A stretch of DNA of 5,801 bases from assembly GCA_012728155.1 (NCBI GenBank), contig JAAYFR010000201.1:1-5801 (forward strand), read 5' to 3'. Shown one piece after another: positions 1 to 5,697 of the stretch (positions within the stretch are counted from its first letter, which is position 1; each line of letters starts with the position of its first letter). A program made the translations under genes and the position numbers. The notes under the pieces were generated by a model, which saw only the letters and a program-made list of their open reading frames with translations, did not search any database and was not told the origin of the DNA. This DNA is from Bacteroidales bacterium. GTDB taxonomy: Bacteria; Bacteroidota; Bacteroidia; Bacteroidales; Dysgonomonadaceae.

Positions 1-114
1 CAATTCCGGCTCATTGCAAAAGGCGAAATAGATCACTCTTGCTTCATCTTTTCCCATTTCCTGCTTAAAAAGCTCAAAATAGGCAGGATCAATCGGCAAA
101 TATTTCGGTTTCAT
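1..114 (-). CDS. Unidentified small protein, N-terminal part only (38 codons, runs off the left edge)
   Basis: Reading the minus strand from the ATG at 114-112, 38 codons stay open to the window edge. The protein begins MKPKYLPIDPAYFEL and contains a run of K/E-rich residues followed by ARVIYFAF. A beginning of the form 'MKP.YIPID..YFD' recalls short Bacteroidota proteins sometimes annotated as Rho-binding antiterminator (Rof)-like, but that is memory of a pattern and not a demonstrated match. There is no signal peptide or membrane segment in the visible part. No clear Shine-Dalgarno precedes the ATG (AAAAAAGAT). A minus-strand TATTCTTG at 143-136 is one base away from the Bacteroidota -7 element and is suitably placed, about 20 bp upstream, but I see no good -33 partner. 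The codon use looks genuine. The function is not known. Confidence 0.6.
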   Translation of the reverse strand, partial: MKPKYLPIDPAYFELFKQEMGKDEARVIYFAFCNEPEL

Positions 115-157
115 ATCTTTTTTAGATTTAAGAACCAAGAATATAGAGACAATACCG

Positions 158-397
158 TTACATCATAACATTCAGAGATTGATATATGGCTTGTTTTATT
201 CTTCGCTCTTCTGTTCTTACAAAACAAACTCCTTTTACATTAGGTTCATTATGGCGAAGTGCGAATAGCAATTTTTCAAAGAGCTTATCGGGAATAAAAT
301 CAAAAATTTTATAAAATCGACTGATTGGCAAAATGTTTATTACTACCTTTACACACCATTTTGTTCTGTTCTTTCGAGTCACCGCTGAACTTCCCAT
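158..397 (-). CDS. Doubtful small ORF, 79 codons, no recognised family
   Basis: A minus-strand frame runs from ATG at 397-395 to TAA at 160-158, 43 bases upstream of the minus-strand gene at 114-1. The product is basic at both ends with a hydrophobic/aromatic middle (ILPISRFYKIFDFIPDKLFE), and I do not recognise it. For: the frame is continuous, has plausible AT-rich codon use and shares the strand of the next gene. Against: it lies in a generally AT-rich intergenic stretch, has no visible ribosome binding site, and its start is only 15 bases from the start of the divergent gene at 413. Any promoter for that plus-strand gene would therefore have to sit inside this ORF. It could also be a truncated remnant of a longer gene. 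I lean towards non-coding or remnant. Confidence 0.2.
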   Translation of the reverse strand: MGSSAVTRKNRTKWCVKVVINILPISRFYKIFDFIPDKLFEKLLFALRHNEPNVKGVCFVRTEERRIKQAIYQSLNVMM

Positions 398-412
398 TTT
401 TGTTTAAATTTA

Positions 413-1678
413 ATGTATATGAAATCTAGCAAACTAATTTTTAAATTGGCGCTGTTACTGATAATTTCACTCAGCAGTTGCCCAATAATCAAAGGAGAGA
501 AGTTGGTGAGTGTACAGGGAGTAAGTATCCGTGCATTTAATGTGCTACCTGAAAATAGTGCGACGATGAACAAGATCAACCTTCAGAAAGCAATTGATTG
601 GGCTTCGGAGAGAGGGGCTGCGCTTTTTGTAGAACCCTCGGAGACCCCCTATCCGATTGAAGGAGGTCTGATCCAGAAAAAGAATGTCTCACTGATTGGT
701 GTCCACGGTCCCACAGCACGGGGTACTGTCCACCCTCATCAGAAACGGAAACCGGTAGGAAGTGTTTTTGGTATCACCGATCGAGACAATGTGTTTATTA
801 CGGTAGAATCTGCCACTCAGATTAAAGGTATTCAGTTCTGGTATCCGGAACAAACGGTGGATGATCCCACAAAAATAATTCCCTATCCTGCCACCATACA
901 AACATCAAAAACCAGTGCAACGCAGGGAGTATTTCTGTCGTGCCTCACATTCTACGGTGAATACCTGGCAATGGATTTCAATTGTAATCCTCAACATGTC
1001 TGTGAATTAATGACTTTTGAACATTGTTATGGTTTCCCGCTGAGTGGTGAATTCATTCGGATTGATTACTGTTACGATATTCCTCGGCTATTACACTGTC
1101 ATGTGAATCCGGCAATACAAAGGTTTATAGGCGGTCAATATGCTCCGGCAGTCGTAGATGCCGTTATCGCCAAGAAAACTTTTGCCTATACAATCAATCA
1201 TACCGACAATGCCCAATTGATTGATATTTTCACCTTTGGAACCTATGGGGGAATCCTCCTTGGTGCGGATACCTATGGTCAATTGACCAACTTCAATCTG
1301 GATTGTGTGGCAGTGGGTATTCATAAAAAGGGGAGCAACACATTTAACCGGAACTGGCAGATTGCGCAAGGTTCTATTATTGCCAATACAGGTGAATCGG
1401 TAGAGAATATTCATCCCATAATCATCGAAGGTGAAGGACATACCTCTCTTACGAATGTAGAGGCTTTTTCCGGGTCGAATCCCGCTCTTACTACGGTCGG
1501 CGAGAATCAATCTTGGGATTTCATGCTCATCAAGGGGGATAAAAAAACAACGGTCTCACTTTTTGGTTGCAGAATGAGGAATTATAGGTCGGACCATCCG
1601 TTCACCATCCGAAACAACAATGCAATCATCTACGCTGAGGGATGCATAGATAAAGATGAAAATCGTTTCTCATATTGA
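413..1678 (+). CDS. Secreted right-handed beta-helix protein, pectate_lyase_3 / GH28-related type, probable lipoprotein
   Basis: This is a 421-residue exported protein. Residues 4-22 are a short basic segment and a hydrophobic core ending in L-S-S-C, with Cys23 a plausible lipobox cysteine, so it is probably a surface or periplasmic lipoprotein. Residues 38-100 look like the opening of the pectate_lyase_3 (PF12708-type) fold: a helix like 'LQKAIDWASERGAALFV', then beta turns ending 'NVSLIGVHGP'. The canonical GDG-x-TDD loop is absent. The middle carries signatures I associate with polysaccharide-acting beta-helix proteins: KGIQFWYPEQ (138-147), PYPATI (157-162), CYGFPL (205-210), CYDIPRLLHCHVNP (220-233) and HTD (263-265). 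Repeated short beta strands continue to the C-terminus. The substrate and catalytic residues cannot be assigned, and it may bind rather than cleave. No ribosome binding site is evident. The ATG at 419 (residue 3) is an equally good start. A weak -7-like TACCTTTA lies at 344-351. There are no SusC/SusD neighbours. Confidence 0.82.
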   Translation: MYMKSSKLIFKLALLLIISLSSCPIIKGEKLVSVQGVSIRAFNVLPENSATMNKINLQKAIDWASERGAALFVEPSETPYPIEGGLIQKKNVSLIGVHGPTARGTVHPHQKRKPVGSVFGITDRDNVFITVESATQIKGIQFWYPEQTVDDPTKIIPYPATIQTSKTSATQGVFLSCLTFYGEYLAMDFNCNPQHVCELMTFEHCYGFPLSGEFIRIDYCYDIPRLLHCHVNPAIQRFIGGQYAPAVVDAVIAKKTFAYTINHTDNAQLIDIFTFGTYGGILLGADTYGQLTNFNLDCVAVGIHKKGSNTFNRNWQIAQGSIIANTGESVENIHPIIIEGEGHTSLTNVEAFSGSNPALTTVGENQSWDFMLIKGDKKTTVSLFGCRMRNYRSDHPFTIRNNNAIIYAEGCIDKDENRFSY

Positions 1679-1745
1679 TTTTTTGTTGGGGTTACGAAGA
1701 GAAAGGGTAACTTTCCCAATTTATAGGGATAAAACAGTTTGGAAA

Positions 1746-1776
1746 TATGGGAAATTAAAACTTTTTATTACCTTTG
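1746..1776 (+). promoter_or_regulatory. Bacteroidota-type promoter for the acidic protein-miaA operon
   Basis: The -7 element TACCTTTG at 1769-1776 matches the Bacteroidota consensus TAnnTTTG exactly. A degenerate -33 element, TATG (consensus TTTG), sits at 1746-1749, leaving a 19-base spacer. Transcription would be expected to start around 1781-1784. That is only a few bases before the ATG at 1788, which argues that translation begins at the ATG at 1809 instead. Confidence 0.55.
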
Positions 1777-1798
1777 AAATGTAAATAATGTCTAAAAC

Positions 1799-1802
1799 AG
1801 GA
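1799..1802 (+). promoter_or_regulatory. Ribosome binding site that favours the start at 1809
   Basis: AGGA at 1799-1802 stands six bases before the ATG at 1809. The upstream in-frame ATG at 1788 has no purine-rich site of this kind and would lie almost at the predicted transcript end. The resulting N-terminus, MIFKFLILSDEV, is also where members of this family normally begin. Confidence 0.6.
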
Positions 1803-1808
1803 ATTACA

Positions 1809-2366
1809 ATGATATTCAAATTTTTAATACTGTCCGATGAAGTAGCTGACTTCAAAAGAGAAATTAAAATAGATGCAGATGCCACCTTTTTCGATTTTTA
1901 TAATGCCATTGTAGATTGTACCGGATTCAGCAATAAAGAGATGGCATCGTTTTTCCTTTGTGACAATAAATGGCGCAAGAAACAGGAAATCACTCTGGTG
2001 GAGATGGATACCTATTCCGATGAGGATTCATATATTATGGAGGAGTGTCTATTGAGTGATTATCTTGAAGATGAAAAACAAAAATTGATATTTGTGTTCG
2101 ATTATTTTAATGATCGGGCATTGTTTATTGAGCTGTCGGAACTAATTCCCGGTAAAAATTTAAAATCCCCTCTGTGTACGCTCTCATTGGGCGAAGCACC
2201 CGAACAGATCGCCGACATCGAGGAGATGAAAGCAGATACAGCCTTATCAGACATGGGTGAATCATTTTATGGCGACGAGAGTTTTGAATTGGACGAGTTG
2301 GATAGGGAGGGATTTGATGGATTAGATGATGCTTCCACAGAGCTGGATGGCAGCGATTTTTATTGA
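1809..2366 (+). CDS. Acidic 185-residue protein, 'IS1096 element passenger TnpR' / pRiA4b ORF-3-like family, function unknown
   Basis: The protein opens MIFKFLILSDEVADFKREI and continues with a compact alpha/beta region (about 1-110) containing ATFFDFYNAIVDCTGF, MASFFLCDNKW and KLIFVFDYFNDRALFIEL. After a linker with GEAPEQIADIEE (128-139), the last 35 or so residues are strongly acidic and Gly/Phe-rich (YGDESFELDELDREGFDGLD). This matches, from memory, the Bacteroidales proteins given the inherited names 'plasmid pRiA4b ORF-3' or 'IS1096 passenger TnpR'. Those names do not describe function: there is no resolvase catalytic domain here and no transposon ends nearby. There is no signal peptide, so it is presumably cytoplasmic. 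The stop lies two bases before the miaA ATG, so the pair is probably co-transcribed and translationally coupled. The start at 1809 is preferred over 1788 because of the promoter and the ribosome binding site. The family call is fairly firm; the role is unknown. Confidence 0.85.
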   Translation: MIFKFLILSDEVADFKREIKIDADATFFDFYNAIVDCTGFSNKEMASFFLCDNKWRKKQEITLVEMDTYSDEDSYIMEECLLSDYLEDEKQKLIFVFDYFNDRALFIELSELIPGKNLKSPLCTLSLGEAPEQIADIEEMKADTALSDMGESFYGDESFELDELDREGFDGLDDASTELDGSDFY

Positions 2367-2368
2367 AA

Positions 2369-3277
2369 ATGGAGATCCTTCTTGTGCTGCTGGGCCCTAC
2401 CGGCGTTGGCAAGACAGAATGGAGCCTGAAGATTGCCGAAGCAATGGGAGCTCCTATTTTATCTGCCGATTCGCGCCAGATATATAAAGGGATGGTGATT
2501 GGTACTGCAGCACCTACGGCGGAACAATTGAACCGGGTACCACACTATTGTGTAGGCACACTCTCTCCGGAAGATTACTATAGCGCCAGCGAATATGAAC
2601 GGGATGCGCTTTTACTGCTGCAAGAACTATACAAGCAATATCCGGTCGTGATAATGTCGGGAGGTTCCATGATGTATATCGATGCGGTCTGTAAAGGGAT
2701 TGATGATATTCCCACTATCGATGAAACCCTTCGGGAGGAACTGCAGCAGCTCTATAGGAAAGAGGGACTGGATTGCATTCGGCAGCAGTTAAAAATTCTT
2801 GATCCTGTTTTTTACAACGAGGTGGATTTGAAAAATCCCAAACGGGTGATCCATGCGCTGGAGGTGTGCCTGATGGCTGGGAAACCCTATTCGTCTCTCC
2901 GCACCAACCCCAAGAAAAAACGGCCGTTCCGGATTGTGAAAATCGGTTTTACCCGGGAGCGTGAAGAGCTGTATGAACGAATCAACCGGCGGGTAGATCA
3001 AATGATCGAGGGGGGATTGGTAGAGGAGGCAAAGGGTCTCTATCCGCATCGACACCTCAACGCACTCAATACGGTGGGGTATAAGGAACTTTTCGACTAT
3101 TTCGATGGGGAGTGTAGCCTCGATTTTGCCATAGAAAAAATCAAACAGCACTCCCGCAATTATGCCCGCAAGCAACTTGTCTGGTTTAAGAAGGACAAAG
3201 AGACGATATGGATCAATTTGTCAGATGAGGATGAGGATATAATCGAAAGAGTATTACAACTATCCGGTCATTCATGA
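2369..3277 (+). CDS. miaA: tRNA dimethylallyltransferase (tRNA isopentenyltransferase) MiaA
   Basis: MiaA transfers the dimethylallyl group of DMAPP to N6 of A37 in cytoplasmic tRNAs reading UNN codons, the first step of ms2i6A synthesis. The 302-residue product has the usual family length and all expected elements: P-loop GPTGVGKT (9-16), SADSRQIYKGM (32-42) with the likely catalytic Asp34, GTAAPT (45-50), GGSMMYIDA (98-106), the NPKRVIHALEV segment (156-166), and the tRNA-contacting C-terminal part RINRRVDQMIEGGLVEEA (204-221) with NTVGYKEL (234-241) and RNYARKQLVWFKKD (263-276). The ATG at 2369 is the natural start. A TTG at 2363 overlapping the upstream stop would add only two residues. 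No strong ribosome site is visible, so translation probably depends on coupling to the acidic protein upstream. No clear terminator follows; transcripts may run towards the tRNA gene. Confidence 0.97.
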   Translation: MEILLVLLGPTGVGKTEWSLKIAEAMGAPILSADSRQIYKGMVIGTAAPTAEQLNRVPHYCVGTLSPEDYYSASEYERDALLLLQELYKQYPVVIMSGGSMMYIDAVCKGIDDIPTIDETLREELQQLYRKEGLDCIRQQLKILDPVFYNEVDLKNPKRVIHALEVCLMAGKPYSSLRTNPKKKRPFRIVKIGFTREREELYERINRRVDQMIEGGLVEEAKGLYPHRHLNALNTVGYKELFDYFDGECSLDFAIEKIKQHSRNYARKQLVWFKKDKETIWINLSDEDEDIIERVLQLSGHS

Positions 3278-3332
3278 AAGAGTTGGTTTTTTCTCTCTAT
3301 CACAAAAACTATCGACATTTTTTTAGGGGATA

Positions 3333-3363
3333 TTGGTTTATTCGAAAAATTATACTACTTTTG
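3333..3363 (+). promoter_or_regulatory. Bacteroidota-type promoter of the tRNA-Asn gene
   Basis: The -7 element TACTTTTG at 3356-3363 is an exact TAnnTTTG match. A -33 element with TTG at 3333-3335 lies 20 bases upstream, the expected spacing. Transcription should start near 3369-3371, giving a leader of about 20 bases before the mature tRNA. This is the best-formed promoter in the window. Confidence 0.75.
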
Positions 3364-3388
3364 CATCGCTTTTCAGCAAAGCATACAC

Positions 3389-3462
3389 TCTTCCTTAGCT
3401 CAGTCGGTTAGAGCATCTGACTGTTAATCAGAGGGTCCTTGGTTCAAGTCCAAGAGGAAGAG
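3389..3462 (+). tRNA. tRNA-Asn (anticodon GUU)
   Basis: The 74-base gene folds into a complete cloverleaf. The acceptor arms TCTTCCT (3389-3395) and AGGAAGA (3455-3461) pair over all seven positions. T8-A9 is followed by a D stem GCTC/GAGC around AGTCGGTTA. The anticodon stem TCTGA/TCAGA encloses CTGTTAA, with GTT at 3423-3425, decoding AAC and AAU. The variable loop is five bases, and the T arm CTTGG/CCAAG encloses TTCAAGT. The discriminator base is G (3462), as expected for tRNA-Asn. The CCA end is not encoded: the next bases are CAGG, so it must be added after processing. A37 sits beside an anticodon ending in U, where t6A is expected. This is not a MiaA substrate despite the neighbouring gene. 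Confidence 0.98.
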
Positions 3463-3469
3463 CAGGAGA

Positions 3470-3493
3470 ACGGGTCGTAAGGCTCGTTTTTTT
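3470..3493 (+). terminator. Rho-independent terminator of tRNA-Asn
   Basis: ACGGGTC (3470-3476) pairs with GGCTCGT (3481-3487) over seven positions, two of them G-U. The loop is GTAA, a GNRA tetraloop. A run of seven T ends at 3493. It begins eight bases after the tRNA discriminator, so it should end the tRNA transcript and insulate the protease gene. Confidence 0.85.
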
Positions 3494-3537
3494 GTTGTAT
3501 GCTTGATTCAATTGAAAATTGACGATTGTTTTTTATC

Positions 3538-4764
3538 ATGGTACAGACAGATACTTTATCGAACGGTTTGCGCATCATTCACCGTTCTTTTCCATCCGAC
3601 ATATCCTATTGCGGCATCGCGGTGAATACGGGAACCCGGGATGAATTCCAAGGTGAGCAGGGTATGGCCCATTTTGTGGAGCATATGCTTTTCAAAGGGA
3701 CGCAAAAACGGAGGGCGCACCATATTGTCAACCGGATGGAGAATGTGGGAGGTGAATTGAATGCCTATACGGCGAAGGAGGAAACATTTATCTATGCCGC
3801 ATTTCCGGGTGAATATTTATCCCGTACGATGGAGTTGCTGAACGATATTGTTTTTCATTCCCAGTTCCCTTCGCAACAGATCGATCGTGAGCGGGAGGTG
3901 ATTGTAGATGAGATCCTCTCTTACGACGATTCGCCCTCGGAGTTGATCTATGATGATTTTGAAAACTTGATATTTGCAGGACACGACCTTGGCCATTATA
4001 TCCTGGGTGATCAGGAGACGTTGCATTCATTCAATCAGGGGAAAATAAAAAATTTCGTTCAACGGCAGTACCGTCCCGATAATATGCTCTGCTTCTCGTT
4101 TGGAAAGAGCTCTTTTTCAAAAGTGTTCCGCCTTGCGGAGAAATTTTTCTCATCCGCATCCAACCCGTCGAACGGGGCATTGCCCATCAAACATCGTATG
4201 GCTCCGGAGATCCCTCTTCCCACAAAAAAGGAGATCCGAAAAGATACCTCCCAGACACATCTGGTGATGGGATGGCCCACATTCAATATGCACCATCCCG
4301 ATAAGTATATCTTGTATATGGTCAACCATCTATTGGGTGGGGGAAGCCTGAACAGTCGGCTCAACCTGTCGCTCAGGGAAAAACATGGACTGGTATATCA
4401 TGTAGAATCGAATTTGACGCTCTATTCCGATACCGGCCTGTTCACCATTTACTTTGCTTGCGACCCTAAGTTTAGGGAGAAATGCCTGCGGTTGATCCAC
4501 AAAGAGGTAGAGAAGATCATGCAAACCGAATTGACCCCTACCCAGCTAATACGTGCCAAACGGCAATGGAAAGGACAGATGGGAATTGCTGCCGAAAATC
4601 ATGAGAACAGCGTATTGGGCATGGGGAAGAGCTTTTTGCATTTCGGCCACTACATACCGTTGTATGATCTCTATGCCGAAATCGACCGGATTACATCGCA
4701 GGAGATCAGGCGAGTAGCGCAGGATATTTTTTCAACTTCTCCTTTTGAGTTGAGCTATGTGTGA
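3538..4764 (+). CDS. M16 family zinc metallopeptidase (insulinase/processing-peptidase-like, single-chain half)
   Basis: This 408-residue protein is an M16 peptidase of the two-domain processing-peptidase size (M16B type). The inverted zinc motif HFVEH lies at 45-49: His45 and His49 are metal ligands and Glu48 is the catalytic base. The third ligand is Glu125, exactly 76 residues after His49 and within an E-x6-E arrangement in REREVIVDEI. The Asn/Ala substrate-edge strand GGELNAYTAKEET follows the motif. The second domain has GGGSLNSRLN (267-276) and LREKHGLVYHV (279-289), supplying the usual Arg and Tyr. All catalytic parts are present, so it is probably active on short or unfolded peptides. 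No signal peptide is seen, so it is likely cytoplasmic. The ATG at 3538 is preferred; an in-frame TTG at 3526 would add four residues. No ribosome site is evident. It appears monocistronic. Confidence 0.95.
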   Translation: MVQTDTLSNGLRIIHRSFPSDISYCGIAVNTGTRDEFQGEQGMAHFVEHMLFKGTQKRRAHHIVNRMENVGGELNAYTAKEETFIYAAFPGEYLSRTMELLNDIVFHSQFPSQQIDREREVIVDEILSYDDSPSELIYDDFENLIFAGHDLGHYILGDQETLHSFNQGKIKNFVQRQYRPDNMLCFSFGKSSFSKVFRLAEKFFSSASNPSNGALPIKHRMAPEIPLPTKKEIRKDTSQTHLVMGWPTFNMHHPDKYILYMVNHLLGGGSLNSRLNLSLREKHGLVYHVESNLTLYSDTGLFTIYFACDPKFREKCLRLIHKEVEKIMQTELTPTQLIRAKRQWKGQMGIAAENHENSVLGMGKSFLHFGHYIPLYDLYAEIDRITSQEIRRVAQDIFSTSPFELSYV

Positions 4765-4776
4765 TGGAGCTGTCGA

Positions 4777-4807
4777 TTGAATGGTGCAATTCAAGAGTGA
4801 CTTTTTT
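4777..4807 (+). terminator. Possible weak terminator after the M16 protease gene
   Basis: TTGAAT (4777-4782) and ATTCAA (4789-4794) form a six-base-pair hairpin with a six-base loop, 12 bases after the stop codon. A run of six T follows at 4802-4807. The stem is AT-rich and is separated from the T run by seven bases, so intrinsic termination would be inefficient. It is the only candidate in this gap. Confidence 0.3.
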
Positions 4808-4847
4808 CGTTTGAGTTGGGTGGTGATGGTCAAAAAAAGGGCAATCC

Positions 4848-4975
4848 ATGAATTTTAAAGGAGAAAGGCAAAACAATATTCCACAGTTGGATGTTTTATC
4901 TATGGCTTTTAAACTATTCCGGAGAGAAACAGTCTGATTGCCATCGAAGAGATGATCTTCAACTTAATGAAATAA
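4848..4975 (+). pseudogene. Possible frameshifted small ORF in the protease-porin gap
   Basis: The 242-base gap between the protease and the barrel gene holds no intact gene of normal size. An ATG at 4848 opens 29 codons ending at the TGA at 4935-4937 with ...LSMAFKLFRRETV. In the frame one base back, a run reading ERNSLIAIEEMIFNLMK ends at the TAA at 4973-4975. Adding one A within the AAA near 4927-4929 would join them into a 42-residue frame ending ...FKLFRRENSLIAIEE and then MIFNLMK. This could be a decayed small gene, a sequencing error, or chance. I recognise no family. The gap presumably also contains the promoter of the downstream barrel gene, but no clean TAnnTTTG element stands out. 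Confidence 0.15.
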
Positions 4976-5006
4976 CAAATAATATTTTAACTAAACGAAT
5001 GAAATT

Positions 5007-5630
5007 ATGAGTAAAATGAAATTTTCATTGATCGCGGCGATGCTTATCATGGTAATGGCAGCGAGTGCCCAGGTAAACCTTGGAATAAAGGGGGGTGTGA
5101 ACATGTCCAATTTCCTGGCTGATGAGCTGAATGACAAGGGAATCAAGATTGGTTTCAATGTAGGGTTGTCGGCTGATTTCGATTTTTCTTCGAACAGCGC
5201 TCTCCAGACGGGGTTGTTTCTCACTACCAAGGGCGCAAAATATTCGGCTTCATTTGGTAGCGTTTCAGCAGATTATACCGTGAATCCGATCTATTTGCAA
5301 TTGCCGGTACATTATGCCTATAAAATTGATGTTACTCCCGGAACCCGGATAGTCTTTCATGCAGGTCCCTACGCTGCCTATGGTGTGGCAGGAAAAATGA
5401 AGTTAAAAGGTTCGGTCGGTGATTATTCCGGTGAAAAAGATGAAAAACTGTTTGGAGATGATAAATCGTTGAAACCGTTCGATGCCGGCTTAGGCCTCGG
5501 TGCAGGTGTTGAATTGGGATCGATAGTGCTTGATCTGGGTTGGGATATGGGATTGGTAAATATCTCCAACGTCTCTAACGGAGATATCAAGAACCAGAAT
5601 GCCTACCTCTCCGTAGGATATAAATTCTGA
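5007..5630 (+). CDS. Outer-membrane beta-barrel (porin family) protein, OMP_b-brl_2 type
   Basis: This 207-residue protein has a clear Sec signal peptide: KMKFSLIAAMLIMVMAASA, with cleavage expected after A-S-A at residue 21, leaving Gln22 as mature N-terminus. The mature chain starts VNLGIKGGVNMSNF, the usual first strand of the small PorT/OmpW-like barrels of Bacteroidota. It continues with alternating strands: GFNVGLSADFDF, ALQTGLFLTTKGAKY, VNPIYLQLPVHYAYKI, FHAGPYAAYGVAGKM, FDAGLGLGAGVEL, IVLDLGWDMGLVNI, ending AYLSVGYKF with a C-terminal Phe suited to BAM-dependent insertion. Size suggests about eight strands. The charged loop near 135-155 (GDYSGEKDEKLFGDD) would face outside. A transport role is not shown; these are often structural or of unknown role. 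The leader is AT-rich without a ribosome site. It stands alone, with its own terminator. Confidence 0.92.
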   Translation: MSKMKFSLIAAMLIMVMAASAQVNLGIKGGVNMSNFLADELNDKGIKIGFNVGLSADFDFSSNSALQTGLFLTTKGAKYSASFGSVSADYTVNPIYLQLPVHYAYKIDVTPGTRIVFHAGPYAAYGVAGKMKLKGSVGDYSGEKDEKLFGDDKSLKPFDAGLGLGAGVELGSIVLDLGWDMGLVNISNVSNGDIKNQNAYLSVGYKF

Positions 5631-5666
5631 CCATAGAAAAAAACAGGATCATCATATTATCTATCG

Positions 5667-5697
5667 GGATGGCTCTCCAAAAGGGTCATCCTTTTTT
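5667..5697 (+). terminator. Rho-independent terminator of the beta-barrel gene
   Basis: GGATGGCTC (5667-5675) pairs with GGGTCATCC (5683-5691) over nine positions, two of them G-U, around the loop TCCAAAA. Six T follow directly at 5692-5697. It lies 36 bases after the stop codon at 5628-5630. Confidence 0.88.

Noticed and set aside
1691..1715. Competing small hairpins after the beta-helix gene (GTTAC/GTAAC and GAAAG/CTTTC).
   Set aside because: The stems are five base pairs and no T run follows, so they do not make a terminator; no riboswitch or attenuator pattern is recognisable.
1809..2366. The 'IS1096 passenger TnpR' name as evidence of a mobile element or resolvase.
   Set aside because: No resolvase catalytic domain, no transposase, and no terminal inverted repeats or target duplications were seen; the name is inherited and the gene sits in an operon with miaA.
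3389..3462. tRNA-Asn as a possible integration (att) site.
   Set aside because: No integrase gene, no direct copy of the tRNA 3' end elsewhere in the window, and a normal promoter and terminator surround the gene.
2369..3462. A functional link between MiaA and the nearby tRNA gene.
   Set aside because: MiaA acts on tRNAs reading codons that begin with U; this tRNA reads AAC/AAU and is expected to carry t6A at position 37. The tRNA also has its own promoter.
3379..3504. A perfect 9-bp inverted repeat, AAGCATACA (3379-3387) and TGTATGCTT (3496-3504), flanks the tRNA and its terminator.
   Set aside because: Repeats of this length within about 120 bases are expected several times by chance in a window this size, and the right arm lies after the terminator, so the two arms would not normally be in one transcript.
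4801..4840. A complementary T run and A run (CTTTTTT near 4801 and AAAAAAAG near 4832-4839) that could pair.
   Set aside because: This is simple homopolymer complementarity with a weak A-T stem, not a specific structure.
4999..5010. A three-codon upstream ORF (ATG AAA TTA TGA) overlapping the start of the beta-barrel gene.
   Set aside because: It is too short to judge and easily produced by chance in an AT-rich leader; nothing else indicates attenuation.
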